Of a stretch of 64,000 nt of DNA, positions 49,061 to 58,045 are shown one piece after another. The stretch's first letter is position 1; every line of letters starts with the position of its first letter. Made by a program: the position numbers and the translations under genes. Origin of the DNA: Bradyrhizobium diazoefficiens (lineage in GTDB: Bacteria; Pseudomonadota; Alphaproteobacteria; Rhizobiales; Xanthobacteraceae); the NCBI RefSeq assembly GCF_016612535.1, contig NZ_JAENXS010000001.1, positions 2,257,501-2,321,500 of the forward strand. The letters are read 5' to 3'. A model generated the notes under the pieces. That model saw only the letters and a list, made by a program, of their open reading frames with translations, made no database searches and was not told where the DNA came from.

Positions 49061-50308
49061 ATGGCTCCCCTCCCTTCCTCCGCCGACATCGCGATCATCG
49101 GCGCTGGTGCCGCTGGCCTCGGCGCGGCGCACGCGCTGCGTGGCTCCGACCTCTCCATGATCGTGCTGGAAGCGCGCGACCGGGTCGGCGGCCGCGCCTG
49201 GACGGTGCAGGCCTCTCCTCACGTCACCTTCGACGTGGGCTGCGGCTGGCTGCACTCCGCCGACAAGAACTCCTTTGTCGCAATCGCGCGGCAGCTCGAT
49301 TTCGAGCTCAACAAGGATCTGCCGCCCTGGCGCGAGCGCGTCTTCGGCAACGCGTTTCCGCAAATCGAGCGCGACGATTTCACGCGCGCGATGGACGCGT
49401 TCTACGAGCGGCTCTGGAAGGCCGCGCAGAAGGGCAAGGATGAGCCCGCAAGCCGGAGCCTCGAGCCCGGCAATCGCTGGAATCCGATGATCGACGCGAT
49501 CTCGACCTACATCAACGGCTGCGAACTCAAGGACATGTCGACGCTCGACTGGGACGCCTATGAGGACAGCGAGCTCAACTGGCGCGTCCGCCGCGGCTAC
49601 GGCGCGCTGGTCGCGGTCTATGGCGCGCCCTGCCCGGTGGCACTGAACTGCAACGTCACGCTGATCGATCATTCCGGCAAGCGTGTCCGCCTCGAGACGT
49701 CACAGGGCACGCTAACTGCGGACAAGGTGATCGTCACCGTGCCGACCAATCTGATCGCCGACGACGCAATCCGCTTCTCGCCAAGGCTCCCCGCCAAGGT
49801 CGATGCGGCGGCCGGGCTGCCGCTCGGCGTCGACGACAAGGTGACGCTGGCGCTGGAGGATACCGAAGCCTTCCCGAAGGAGGGCAATCTGCGCGGCGCC
49901 ACCATGCGCACCGAGATGGGCACCTACCACATCCGCCCGTTCGGCCAGCCCTGCATCGAAGGCTTCTTTGGCGGCAGCTTTGCCCGCGCGCTGGAAGATG
50001 CCGGCGAGGGCGCGTTCGCCGCGCAGAGCATCGACGAGATCGCCGGCTTTCTCGGCAACGATATCAGGCGCAAGCTGAAGCCGCTGTACGAGTCCCGCTG
50101 GGCACACGATCCATTTGCCCGGGGCTCCTATTCGCACGCGCTGCCCGGCCACGCGGGCGATCGTGCCGTGCTGGCCGCGCCGGTGGATGGGCGATTGTTC
50201 TTCGCAGGGGAAGCGACCTCGCCGAATTTCTTCACGACGGCGCATGGGGCGAGAGACAGTGGAGAGCGGGCGGCGAAGGAAGTGCTCGCGGTTCTAAGCA
50301 AGTCGTAG
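49061..50308 (+). CDS. Flavin amine oxidase family protein
   Basis: A 415-residue FAD flavoprotein of the monoamine oxidase/polyamine oxidase fold. N-terminal FAD motif IAIIGAGAAGLGAAHAL, then the GG-doublet VGGRAW; C-terminal FAD site GRLFFAGEATSPNFF. It should oxidise a primary or secondary amine with release of H2O2. Substrate unknown. Length is typical. No signal peptide. Confidence 0.9.
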   Translation: MAPLPSSADIAIIGAGAAGLGAAHALRGSDLSMIVLEARDRVGGRAWTVQASPHVTFDVGCGWLHSADKNSFVAIARQLDFELNKDLPPWRERVFGNAFPQIERDDFTRAMDAFYERLWKAAQKGKDEPASRSLEPGNRWNPMIDAISTYINGCELKDMSTLDWDAYEDSELNWRVRRGYGALVAVYGAPCPVALNCNVTLIDHSGKRVRLETSQGTLTADKVIVTVPTNLIADDAIRFSPRLPAKVDAAAGLPLGVDDKVTLALEDTEAFPKEGNLRGATMRTEMGTYHIRPFGQPCIEGFFGGSFARALEDAGEGAFAAQSIDEIAGFLGNDIRRKLKPLYESRWAHDPFARGSYSHALPGHAGDRAVLAAPVDGRLFFAGEATSPNFFTTAHGARDSGERAAKEVLAVLSKS

Positions 50309-50338
50309 CGAACGCCATCGCTGTCGCATCATCCTCCG

Positions 50339-50483
50339 GCGTCATCCCGGCGAAGGCCGGGACCCATACCGCGTGATCTATCGGTGAAGTGAAGTATCAG
50401 TACCAGGCGGCGATTCCTAAACTGCCAGTCTTCGCAAAACCTCGCCCTGTGGCTATGGGTCCCGGCCTTCGCCGGGACGACAC
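50339..50483. repeat. Palindromic intergenic repeat, family C (copy 2)
   Basis: GCGTCATCCCGGCGAAGGCCGGGACCCATA at the left and GGCTATGGGTCCCGGCCTTCGCCGGGACGACACCGA at the right. Same layout as 11266-11410, between converging genes. Confidence 0.8.
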
Positions 50484-50507
50484 CGATTTTGAGGCGATGC
50501 TATCGCG

Positions 50508-50915
50508 TCACTCGATTACCCGTGCGCGCAAATCGGCATCGGGTATGAAGCACGCATCGTACTTGCCGAAGATGCGATAGCGGTTGTGCGCGATCAGGCT
50601 GTAGACCGCATTGCGCAGTGGCTTTGGCATAGCGAACAACGCGCGGGTCCAGGCCCAGCCCGGCAAATGCGACAGCACTGTCAGCGCCGCGTCGGATTTC
50701 ATGAATACCTCACCATCGTGAACCACTGCATTGGTGTCGGGATCATCCGGATCAATGCCGAAGGTGCGCGCGAGTCTCGCACCGTAATCCGATTGGATCG
50801 GCGTGAAGCGAAACCGCTTCGCCGTGTCGCGTTTTGCGACAAAGCGGATCCAGCGCGAGCAAAAGATGCAGACACCGTCAAACAGGATTACGTCGTCATC
50901 GGGCCATTTGGGCAT
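50508..50915 (-). CDS. DCC-family thiol-disulfide oxidoreductase-like protein
   Basis: A 135-residue DUF393 protein. It has LFDGVCIFCSRWIRF with the CxxC Cys16 and Cys19, the family hallmark, and ends YDACFIPDADLRARV. DCC proteins resemble thioredoxin but the substrate is unknown. Its start overlaps the stop of the NAD-binding/DoxX fusion gene by one base (TGATG). Last gene of a four-gene operon. Confidence 0.9.
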   Translation of the reverse strand: MPKWPDDDVILFDGVCIFCSRWIRFVAKRDTAKRFRFTPIQSDYGARLARTFGIDPDDPDTNAVVHDGEVFMKSDAALTVLSHLPGWAWTRALFAMPKPLRNAVYSLIAHNRYRIFGKYDACFIPDADLRARVIE

Positions 50916-52234
50916 CAGCGATTGTCCAACATCAAGAGCGCAACCAGCATCAGCACGATCGCCGGCCCGGTCTTCACCAGCGCGCCGAGCGGCTCGATCC
51001 AGAGGTCGGGCGTCAGGATCGCAGCACCGAACATGTAGCCGAGCGAGACGACGATGCCTGCAACGAGTCCGACCGCTGCCGTGCGGCGGAAGGCGATCAG
51101 CCCGCCGATGCTCATGTCCATCAAGCTGGTGCCGATAGTGATGGGAGCGACCAGCGCCGGCGGAAAGCCGTGCGCGGACAAGATGCCGGCGGCGGCGCGG
51201 TAGGACACGAACAGCGCGATGAACCCGGAGACGAGCCAGAACGCGACCAGGCTCGCGACAATCAGCGCCTTGACCATGAACAGCCGCGCGAACCATTTGT
51301 CCTGGGTGGTGGCGGGGTGGCGTCCGATCGCATCCGTCAGCGTTTTCGGCGCAATGCCGGTTGCAGCGATCCACGCTGAGGGATCGCCGCTCACGCCGCG
51401 GCGCAGCTCGGCGATAGCGGTGGAGCGCATCGGCGGCATCCAGCCGAGATGATTAACGAGATCGCCGATTCTTGCACCGAGATCGAGCATGAAGGACGGC
51501 ATCGCGATCCGCGGCCAGCCGGCCGTACCGAACGCGTGCCGGAACTGCTTGATGACGCCGGCCATCGTGATCGGCTCGGATCGCATCAGGTCCCAGCTCA
51601 CTGCGTTCACGGACGCATCCTTGATGTCGCGCGCGGCGAGCCAGGCGATGGTCGCCGAAACATCTTCGACCGCAACGGGCTGGAACGGCGTTGCCATCTC
51701 CGCCATCGGCAGCTCGATCGGAAAGGCGGCGAGCGCGCGCAGCATGGCGCTGCCGCCATAAGCCGATGGCGCCACCACGAAGCCGGGCCGCAGGATCGCG
51801 TGGGGAATGCCAGAGGCCCCAATCAGCCGCTCCGCCTCGCGCTTGGTCGTGGCGAACGCGGTCCGATCCGTCTCGGCGGTTCCGGGGATCGAGATGTGCA
51901 CCAGCCGGATCGCACGGCCGCTGCCGGCGATGGCTTGAAGCAGACGGCTGACGAAATCACGATGCACCGCGTTGGTGTCGCTGCCGGGGCCGTCCTGGAG
52001 CACGCCGAGGCAGTTCACGGCAACACCCACCGCATGCTCGCTCAGCAAGCGTGTCAGCGCGGCGGCATCGAGCCACAGGATCGGCAGCTCGATATCGAGC
52101 GCGCTCATCTTCTGCGCCGGCGACAGGCGGCGCGCAGCGCCGACAACACGAAAACCCCGCGCGCGCAGATCGTCGGTGACGAAACGGCCAATCAGGCCGG
52201 AGGCGCCGAGCACCAAAATGGTTCGCTGGTTCAT
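50915..52234 (-). CDS. NAD(P)-binding SDR-like protein fused to DoxX-like membrane domain
   Basis: A 439-residue fusion. Residues 5-290 form an atypical SDR with GASGLIGR (near 11) and FATTKREAERL (YxxxK-type position replaced by Thr/Lys). Residues about 310-439 are four membrane segments of the DoxX-like type (KALIVASLVAFWLVSGF, GGLIAFRRTAAVGLVAG, GYMFGAAILTPDLW, AIVLMLVALLML). The fusion implies a membrane-bound redox or lipid-modifying step shared with the DCC protein. Function unproven. Confidence 0.87.
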   Translation of the reverse strand: MNQRTILVLGASGLIGRFVTDDLRARGFRVVGAARRLSPAQKMSALDIELPILWLDAAALTRLLSEHAVGVAVNCLGVLQDGPGSDTNAVHRDFVSRLLQAIAGSGRAIRLVHISIPGTAETDRTAFATTKREAERLIGASGIPHAILRPGFVVAPSAYGGSAMLRALAAFPIELPMAEMATPFQPVAVEDVSATIAWLAARDIKDASVNAVSWDLMRSEPITMAGVIKQFRHAFGTAGWPRIAMPSFMLDLGARIGDLVNHLGWMPPMRSTAIAELRRGVSGDPSAWIAATGIAPKTLTDAIGRHPATTQDKWFARLFMVKALIVASLVAFWLVSGFIALFVSYRAAAGILSAHGFPPALVAPITIGTSLMDMSIGGLIAFRRTAAVGLVAGIVVSLGYMFGAAILTPDLWIEPLGALVKTGPAIVLMLVALLMLDNR

Positions 52235-52242
52235 CGGCTCCC

Positions 52243-52710
52243 TCAGAACGGCTTAGCGATCATCAGCCAGAGGATCAGCATCGTGGCGCCGAAGCCGGGG
52301 AAGCCGAACGCGAACCAGCGGCGGAACAGGACGAAGTAGCGCTCCGGCAGCGCGACGTGCTGCTGGGCGGCCTTGCGCGCGAGGTCGCGCATCTCGATCT
52401 GCATGAAGACGACGGGGATCCAGAACGCGCCGGCGACGGCATAGAGCGCGAGCGAGGCGAGGATCCAGCGCGCGGTGATCGCCGTGGCCGAGAGCATCAT
52501 CAGCAGGCCGCCCGTGACCGGCTGCAGGATCACGGCCGACAGCGTGAAGATCGCATCTGCAATCACGACCACCGAGGCGGTGCGCGCGATGAACTCGGCA
52601 TTATCACTGCGATGTGCCATCAGCATGAAGAAGGCGATGCCGGTTCCGGTGCCGAGGATGACGATGGCGCCGAGCACGTGCAGATATTTGACTAGGAAAT
52701 ACACCGTCAT
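52243..52710 (-). CDS. DUF2269 membrane protein
   Basis: A 155-residue protein with four hydrophobic segments and the family opening YFLVKYLHVLGAIVILGTGTGIAFFML. Its start codon overlaps the hydrolase stop by four bases (ATGA). It is 8 bases before the fusion gene. DUF2269 members are often linked to DoxX genes, as here; no activity is known. ATG 52710. Confidence 0.85.
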   Translation of the reverse strand: MTVYFLVKYLHVLGAIVILGTGTGIAFFMLMAHRSDNAEFIARTASVVVIADAIFTLSAVILQPVTGGLLMMLSATAITARWILASLALYAVAGAFWIPVVFMQIEMRDLARKAAQQHVALPERYFVLFRRWFAFGFPGFGATMLILWLMIAKPF

Positions 52711-53597
52711 GGCTTCTTCGCCGTCACAGGCTTCAGCGCACGATCGAGCTCGCTGCTTGCAGCTTTGACGCCAGCCTCGGTCTCGATCATCCAATGGCCC
52801 TCGCTGCCGATGGCGGGCAACGCGCGAAAATCAACTCTATCGCCGCCGCCACGAAACGCGTCTGCCAATGCCTTCGAGAACGCGGGCGCGAAATAGCTGT
52901 CATTGCTCGCAACAAGCCATGTGACGGGAATGCGCGCGGCCTTGCCGAACTCCTTCGCTGCCGCGACGAGCGTATGTGGAGCACAGATCTTGTTCGACTC
53001 ATCATTGGCGTGGCCGCCGCGCCCGGGCGCAAACGCGATGATCGCGGAGATCTCTTTCGGATCGGCATTGGCAAGCGCGAGCGCACCCCAGCCACCCGCA
53101 GAGTGGCCGAGCACGATTGCGGCATCCTTGCGAACAAAATCCTGCTTGCGCAGATAATCCAGTGCGAGCGAAATTTCCTCCGCGGTCGCGCGGCCCGCGC
53201 GCGCGTAGTCCGCTTCGTCACAGCCGCCCTGATCCTCGACATAGCGACCGCCCGTCGCACCATGGCCGAGCCGCTCCGGCACCAGCACGGCAAAACCGCG
53301 CGCGACGAGAAATGCGGTGAGGGCGCGATAGTCCGGCTGTGGCATTTGTGCACGACGCAACACGTTCTCCGTCGAAGCATGTGCAATCACCGCAAGCCGG
53401 AACGGTCCGGCACTGAGCGGGCGGAACAGCAGCGCGCGCGCGGCGATGCCGGTATCCGGCGACGGCACGCGCCATTCCTGGCGGCGGAACGGCTCGCTTT
53501 CTGCGCCCGATGACCCAAACGTGACCTGAGCGCACAGAGGCGACGCCGTCAGCAGGGACAGCAAAGGAAGAAGAACAAGGGTGTCGAGGAGCCGCAT
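52707..53597 (-). CDS. Secreted alpha/beta hydrolase
   Basis: A 296-residue alpha/beta hydrolase with a signal peptide (ending SPLCA). The nucleophile Ser is in GHSAGG, the Asp is likely in WLVASNDSYF and the His in EGHWMIE. Four Cys are present in the mature part; GGCDEADYAR and NKICAPHT may pair. Substrate unknown. First gene of the four-gene operon with DUF2269, the SDR-DoxX fusion and DCC. Confidence 0.87.
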   Translation of the reverse strand: MRLLDTLVLLPLLSLLTASPLCAQVTFGSSGAESEPFRRQEWRVPSPDTGIAARALLFRPLSAGPFRLAVIAHASTENVLRRAQMPQPDYRALTAFLVARGFAVLVPERLGHGATGGRYVEDQGGCDEADYARAGRATAEEISLALDYLRKQDFVRKDAAIVLGHSAGGWGALALANADPKEISAIIAFAPGRGGHANDESNKICAPHTLVAAAKEFGKAARIPVTWLVASNDSYFAPAFSKALADAFRGGGDRVDFRALPAIGSEGHWMIETEAGVKAASSELDRALKPVTAKKP

Positions 53598-53802
53598 GAA
53601 TTGCCGAGGGCGAGCGCGAATGGCGCCGCAAGACTAGTCGGAACGAATCATTCTCGGCGGACTTTCTGCGTTGCCATCGCGGTTCATTCGTTGCCGCACC
53701 GGAGTTTTGCACCGGCGCACGGCAGACCACTGCCGTTCAAAATGGCGCCTTGTCTTTTTTCGGTACAACATGGTTAAAATACTGATGCAGAAAGTCCACA
53801 GG

Positions 53803-53818
53803 TTAACCGATAATTAAC
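53803..53818. promoter_or_regulatory. Perfect CtrA-type box
   Basis: TTAA-CCGATAA-TTAAC matches the full alphaproteobacterial CtrA consensus TTAA-N7-TTAAC. It is located 45 bases before the GNAT gene and 206 bases upstream of the divergent hydrolase gene. The surrounding intergenic DNA is AT-rich, with another TTAA at 53773. Control by the cell-cycle regulator CtrA is inferred from sequence only. Confidence 0.65.
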
Positions 53819-53862
53819 GATAGGTCTTGCCGCCAGCGCGGCGACTTGGTTTGATCGCGTCC

Positions 53863-54372
53863 ATGAGCACAACCCTGATCGAGGTCCGGCCGGCCAAAGC
53901 TGCAGATGCAACTGCGGTGGCGTCCACCCATGACGAAGCCTGGCGTTCAGCCTATCAGGGCATCATTCCCGGCGCCGAGCTGGAGAAGCTGATCAACCGC
54001 CGCGGTCCGCAGTGGTGGGACAGCGCGATCCGCAAGGGCAGCCGCGTCAGCGTGCTGGTGTTCGGCGACAAGATCGCAGGCTACGCCAATTACGGCCGCA
54101 ACCGCGCCCGCAGCCTGCATTTCGACGGCGAGATCTACGAGCTGTACCTGCGCCCCGAGTTTCAAGGCCTCGGCTTCGGCCGCCGCCTGTTCACCGCCGC
54201 CCGCCGCGACCTCATGCAGAGCAATCTGAAGAGCATGGTGGTGTGGGCGCTCTCGGACAACGATCCGGCGACCGAGTTCTATCGGGCGCTGGGCGGCCGC
54301 ATGGTGGCGCGCTCGTCGGAGCGGTTCGGGCCGAAGGCGCTCGATAAAGTTGCCTTCGCCTGGACCAACTAA
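53863..54372 (+). CDS. GNAT family N-acetyltransferase
   Basis: A 169-residue acetyltransferase. The acetyl-CoA pyrophosphate loop is in LRPEFQGLGFGRRLF (motif A, near residue 105), with the family ending FYRALGGRMVARSSERFG. Substrate unknown. The preferred start 53863 (MSTTLIEVRPAK) lacks a clear Shine-Dalgarno; an alternative TTG lies at 53827. The upstream CtrA-type box makes cell-cycle or motility-linked expression possible. Confidence 0.88.
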   Translation: MSTTLIEVRPAKAADATAVASTHDEAWRSAYQGIIPGAELEKLINRRGPQWWDSAIRKGSRVSVLVFGDKIAGYANYGRNRARSLHFDGEIYELYLRPEFQGLGFGRRLFTAARRDLMQSNLKSMVVWALSDNDPATEFYRALGGRMVARSSERFGPKALDKVAFAWTN

Positions 54373-54566
54373 GACTGGACCAACTGAGCTGCTGAAACCT
54401 TGATCGGCAGCGTTTCCCATCCGTCGATACCGTCGCCTTTCGAGCCGGTGATCGCTGGATTCATTATTTCGCACAAACACGATGGATCAGCGGGCCAAGC
54501 CCGCGTATGACAGCGCCAAAATCGCTGCCGGGCGAAATTTAACGTCGGCCATAACGGAGCCTTTTA

Positions 54567-55103
54567 ATGCGTATCGATGCGATCTCGATCGGAAAAAACG
54601 TACCCCACGACGTCAACGTCGTCATCGAAGTCCCCGTGGGCGGCGAGCCGATCAAATACGAGATGGACAAGGAAGCCGGCACATTGGTGGTCGACCGCTT
54701 CCTCTACACGCCGATGCGTTACCCCGGTAACTACGGCTTCATCCCGCATACGCTGTCGGATGACGGCGACCCCTGCGACGTGCTGATCATCAATACGCGC
54801 GCCATCATTCCCGGTGCCGTCATGAGCGTGCGCCCGGTCGGCGTGCTGTTCATGGAGGACGAAGCCGGCGGTGACGAGAAGATCCTGGCGGTGCCCTCGT
54901 CAAAGCTGACGCAGCGTTACGACAAGGTGACGTCGTATGCCGACCTGCCGGATATCACGCTGCAGCAGATCCAGCACTTCTTCGAGCACTACAAGGATCT
55001 CGAGCCGGGCAAGTGGGTGAAGATCCTGCGCTGGGGTGGCCCGGAAGACGCGCAGAAGCTGATCCTCGAAGGCATCGAGCGCGAGAAAAAGAAGAGGGTG
55101 TAG
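54567..55103 (+). CDS. ppa: Inorganic pyrophosphatase
   Basis: A 178-residue family I soluble pyrophosphatase hydrolysing PPi to phosphate. Signature [11 protein letters not shown] near residue 67 and [20 protein letters not shown] are intact. GGAG precedes the ATG. Single gene, convergent with folD. Confidence 0.97.
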   Translation: MRIDAISIGKNVPHDVNVVIEVPVGGEPIKYEMDKEAGTLVVDRFLYTPMRYPGNYGFIPHTLSDDGDPCDVLIINTRAIIPGAVMSVRPVGVLFMEDEAGGDEKILAVPSSKLTQRYDKVTSYADLPDITLQQIQHFFEHYKDLEPGKWVKILRWGGPEDAQKLILEGIEREKKKRV

Positions 55104-55171
55104 GTTTTCGCATCCCGGCTCAGCAGCGCATCGTTTCACGCTGCCTTGCGTCCAGGGCACGAAAGCGTGAG

Positions 55172-56056
55172 CTACACCGCCGGCTTCGGCAGACCCGCAA
55201 TCGCGCAAGCCGCCCGCAGCGTGTTCACGAGCAGGCAGGCGACCGTCATCTGGCCGACGCCGCCGGGCACCGGCGTGATCGCGCCGGCAACCCCGAGCGC
55301 TTCCTGATAGGCGACATCGCCGACGAGCCTCGTCTTGCCGTCGTCCTTCGGAATGCGGTTGATGCCGACATCGATCACGGTCGCACCCGGCTTCAGCCAG
55401 TCGCCGCGCACCATCTCGGATCGGCCGACCGCGGCATAGACGAGGTCGGCCTGCCTCACGAGCCGGGGCAGGTCGCGCGAGCGCGAATGCGCGATCGTCA
55501 CCGTGGCGTTCTCGTTCAACAGCAATTGCACCAGCGGACGGCCGACCAGATTGGAGCGGCCGATGACGATGGCGTTCATGCCTTCGAGGGAAGGGTGCAC
55601 GCTCTTGGTCAGGATGATGCAGCCGAGCGGCGTGCAGGGCGACAGCGCCTCGAAGCCGCCGGCAAGCCGGCCGGCATTGTTCGGATGCAGACCGTCGACA
55701 TCCTTGGCGGGATCGAGGGCATTGATCACGGCTTCGGTGTCCAGGCCCTTGGGCAGGGGCAATTGCACCAGAATGCCGTGCACGGCGGGATCGCGGTTGA
55801 GCTTTGTGACGACCGCCAGCAGGTCCGCTCGCGAGACATCCGCGGGCAGTCTGTGCTCGAACGAGGTCATGCCGGCGGCTTGCGTCTGCGTATGCTTGGA
55901 GCGGACATAGACTTCGCTGGCGGGATCAGCGCCGACCAGGACAACCGCGAGGCCCGGCACCAGATTGTGCTCGCGCTTGACACGGGCGACCTCATTGGCA
56001 ACGCGGGCGCGAAGTTCCGCGGCAATGACTTTTCCGTCGATGATCTTGGCCGTCAT
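55172..56056 (-). CDS. folD: Methylenetetrahydrofolate dehydrogenase/cyclohydrolase
   Basis: A 294-residue bifunctional enzyme interconverting methylene-, methenyl- and formyl-tetrahydrofolate. Characteristic motifs: [16 protein letters not shown] (Lys catalytic region), [32 protein letters not shown] (NADP site) and [10 protein letters not shown]. It is downstream of yggT and the DUF167 gene, with 10-base spacing to the latter. Confidence 0.97.
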   Translation of the reverse strand: MTAKIIDGKVIAAELRARVANEVARVKREHNLVPGLAVVLVGADPASEVYVRSKHTQTQAAGMTSFEHRLPADVSRADLLAVVTKLNRDPAVHGILVQLPLPKGLDTEAVINALDPAKDVDGLHPNNAGRLAGGFEALSPCTPLGCIILTKSVHPSLEGMNAIVIGRSNLVGRPLVQLLLNENATVTIAHSRSRDLPRLVRQADLVYAAVGRSEMVRGDWLKPGATVIDVGINRIPKDDGKTRLVGDVAYQEALGVAGAITPVPGGVGQMTVACLLVNTLRAACAIAGLPKPAV

Positions 56057-56066
56057 GTCGGTTCCC

Positions 56067-56393
56067 TTAGTCTTTCAATTTGGCTGAAGCGATCTCACGC
56101 AACGCTTGCGTTAGCCGTGCCGGATCCCCCTCGACGGCGACCTGCTTCAGCCGCGACGTCGCCCCCGAGAGGAGACTGACGCTGGCCTGGGGCACACGAA
56201 GCGATTTCGCCAGCAGCACTAACACTGCCCGATTGGCCTCGCCGGCATCGGCGATGGCACGCACGCGCACCTTCAACACGCTGCGGCCGTCCGAGAGTTG
56301 CTCGATCCCGTCGATGCCGTCACGTCCGCCACGCGGCGTCACCCGCAATGCGATGCTGACACCCGTGGTGGATGTGCGCCAAGGTTCGGTCAA
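56067..56393 (-). CDS. DUF167 (YggU-like) protein
   Basis: A 108-residue protein of the DUF167 family with [12 protein letters not shown] and [23 protein letters not shown]. The family has an alpha/beta fold of unknown function and is commonly next to yggT. The start is TTG at 56393, with weak ribosome binding; the conserved region begins near residue 13. Confidence 0.85.
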   Translation of the reverse strand: MTEPWRTSTTGVSIALRVTPRGGRDGIDGIEQLSDGRSVLKVRVRAIADAGEANRAVLVLLAKSLRVPQASVSLLSGATSRLKQVAVEGDPARLTQALREIASAKLKD

Positions 56394-56428
56394 GGGACCA
56401 TCAAGGCTCCGTCACGGTTCCGCAGGGC

Positions 56429-56719
56429 CTACGGCACGTTCGGATAGACGTACTCGGCGAGATAGAGCTGGATCAACCAGAGCACGAAGAAGGCGACGAT
56501 CGGAGACAGATCGAGCCCGCCCATGGCGGGCAGCCTCCGCCGGATCGGGCCGAGGACCGGTTCGGTAATCCGATAGAGAAATTCCCAGACCGCGCCGACG
56601 AACTGGTTGCGGGTGTTCACGACATTGAACGCGATCAACCAGGACAGAATTGCCGATGCGATCAGCAGGTAGATGTAGAGATTGATGATCTGGATCAGAA
56701 TGAAGACTATCGGGCGCAT
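56429..56719 (-). CDS. YggT family membrane protein
   Basis: A 96-residue protein with two helices (IVFILIQIINLYIYLLIASA and LSPIVAFFVLWLIQLYL) and the family stretch WEFLYRITEPVLGPIRRRLP between them. YggT proteins are linked to osmotic stress and cell division in other bacteria. First gene of yggT-DUF167-folD. ATG 56719. Confidence 0.9.
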   Translation of the reverse strand: MRPIVFILIQIINLYIYLLIASAILSWLIAFNVVNTRNQFVGAVWEFLYRITEPVLGPIRRRLPAMGGLDLSPIVAFFVLWLIQLYLAEYVYPNVP

Positions 56720-56918
56720 CAGCGAAACACTCTCTGGGCCTGTGGCATTGGGGCAGTGTTTGGGGCGGTCATGGCTAGATATCGGTTCCCCCCGACCCAA
56801 ACAAGGGAAGTCGGCGTCCGGATGGCTAAAACCGGGTTACACCCGTCCTTGACTTGACCTTGGCGGGGACTTAAATGGCGCCCGGTTGTCGGCCGCGTTT
56901 ACCAGAGCGGCAGCAAAA

Positions 56919-56991
<73 letters not shown>

Positions 56992-56994
<3 letters not shown>

Positions 56995-57054
56995 CGCTTC
57001 GCCCTTCAGGCTACGCGTGGCGCAGCCACGAGAAGCCTGAAGGGTGAAGCGTGG
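56992..57054. repeat. Long hairpin repeat beginning in the tRNA-Ala CCA
   Basis: CCACGCTTCGCCCTTCAGGCT (56992-57012) pairs with AGCCTGAAGGGTGAAGCGTGG (57034-57054), 20 of 21 bases, with an inner GCGTGGC/GCCACG stem. The same style of CTTCGCCCTTCAGGCTACGCGTGG element is common in Bradyrhizobium intergenic DNA. Its left arm starts inside the tRNA 3' end, so it may also serve as the tRNA terminator or processing site. Confidence 0.8.
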
Positions 57055-57105
57055 TGTCCGGCGAAGCCCGCAGGGCGAAGACGGACCGTCTCCGGAAGAT
57101 CCCCC

Positions 57106-57918
57106 CTACTTCCCCGTAAACCTTGGCGGCCGCTTCTCCATGAAGCTCGCGACCCCCTCCCGGAAGTCGTTGCCATTCAGCGCTACCATCATCTCCCGGT
57201 TGGCCTCGATCGTCGCCTCGCCAAGCGTCTGGAACGGCACCTCGTAGAGCTGCCGCTTGATCACGGCCATGGCGCTCGGCGAGACGAAATCGGCGAGGTC
57301 GCGCGCATAGGCGTAAGTCTCCTCGCGCAGCTTCTCGGGCGGGCAAAGCCGGTTGACCAGCCCGATCCGCAACGCCTCGTCGCTTCCCACGCGTCGCGCC
57401 GAAAGCAGCAGGTCCATCGCATGGGCGTGGCCGACGATGCGCGGCAGCATCCAGCTGATGCCGTGCTCGGCGATCAGCCCGCGCCGCGCGAAGGCCGTCG
57501 TGAACACCGTATTGTCCGCAGCAAAGCGCAGGTCGCAATAGAGCGCGTGCACAAGGCCGATGCCGGCGGTCGCGCCGTTGAGCATCGCAATGACGGGCTT
57601 GCCAATCGACGGATAGAAGCCGTAGCGGGTCTGCCAGTCCGGCCGGCGGTTCATGTCGAAGGGCGGCAGGTTCGAGGCGCGCCTGACGTCATTGGGATCG
57701 AGGCCTTTCAGCGCATCCATGTCCGCGCCGGCGCAGAAGGCGCGGCCCGCGCCGGTGAGCACGATGACGCGGACATTGTCGTCGGCGCTCGATGCTTCCA
57801 TCGCGTGGCGCACGTCGCGCTCCATGGTCGGCGTCCACGCGTTCATGCGATCGGGGCGATTGAGCGTGATGGTCGCGATCTTGTCACTCACCTCGTAGAG
57901 AATGTGTTCATAGGCCAT
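57106..57918 (-). CDS. Crotonase-superfamily protein (enoyl-CoA hydratase/isomerase-like)
   Basis: A 270-residue crotonase-fold protein with the acyl-CoA oxyanion-hole parts AFCAGADMDAL (near residue 60) and LNGATAGIGLVHALYCDLRF. Aligned to rat enoyl-CoA hydratase, the two catalytic glutamates (Glu144, Glu164) are replaced by Val123 and Phe143. A Glu at 151 (IAEHGISWMLPR) may act instead, as in isomerase-like members. Precise reaction unknown. AGGGAG precedes ATG 57918. Confidence 0.85.
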   Translation of the reverse strand: MAYEHILYEVSDKIATITLNRPDRMNAWTPTMERDVRHAMEASSADDNVRVIVLTGAGRAFCAGADMDALKGLDPNDVRRASNLPPFDMNRRPDWQTRYGFYPSIGKPVIAMLNGATAGIGLVHALYCDLRFAADNTVFTTAFARRGLIAEHGISWMLPRIVGHAHAMDLLLSARRVGSDEALRIGLVNRLCPPEKLREETYAYARDLADFVSPSAMAVIKRQLYEVPFQTLGEATIEANREMMVALNGNDFREGVASFMEKRPPRFTGK

Positions 57919-58045
57919 CGCGCTCTCCCTTTGCTTGCCGGCACGCGTTCGCGCGCGCTCGTTGGCAAGGAGCCTAGCATATCCAGGGATGAGGCAAGGA
58001 CTTGCGCCAAGGACTTTGCGCCAAGGAACTTGCGTAAAGGCGCGA

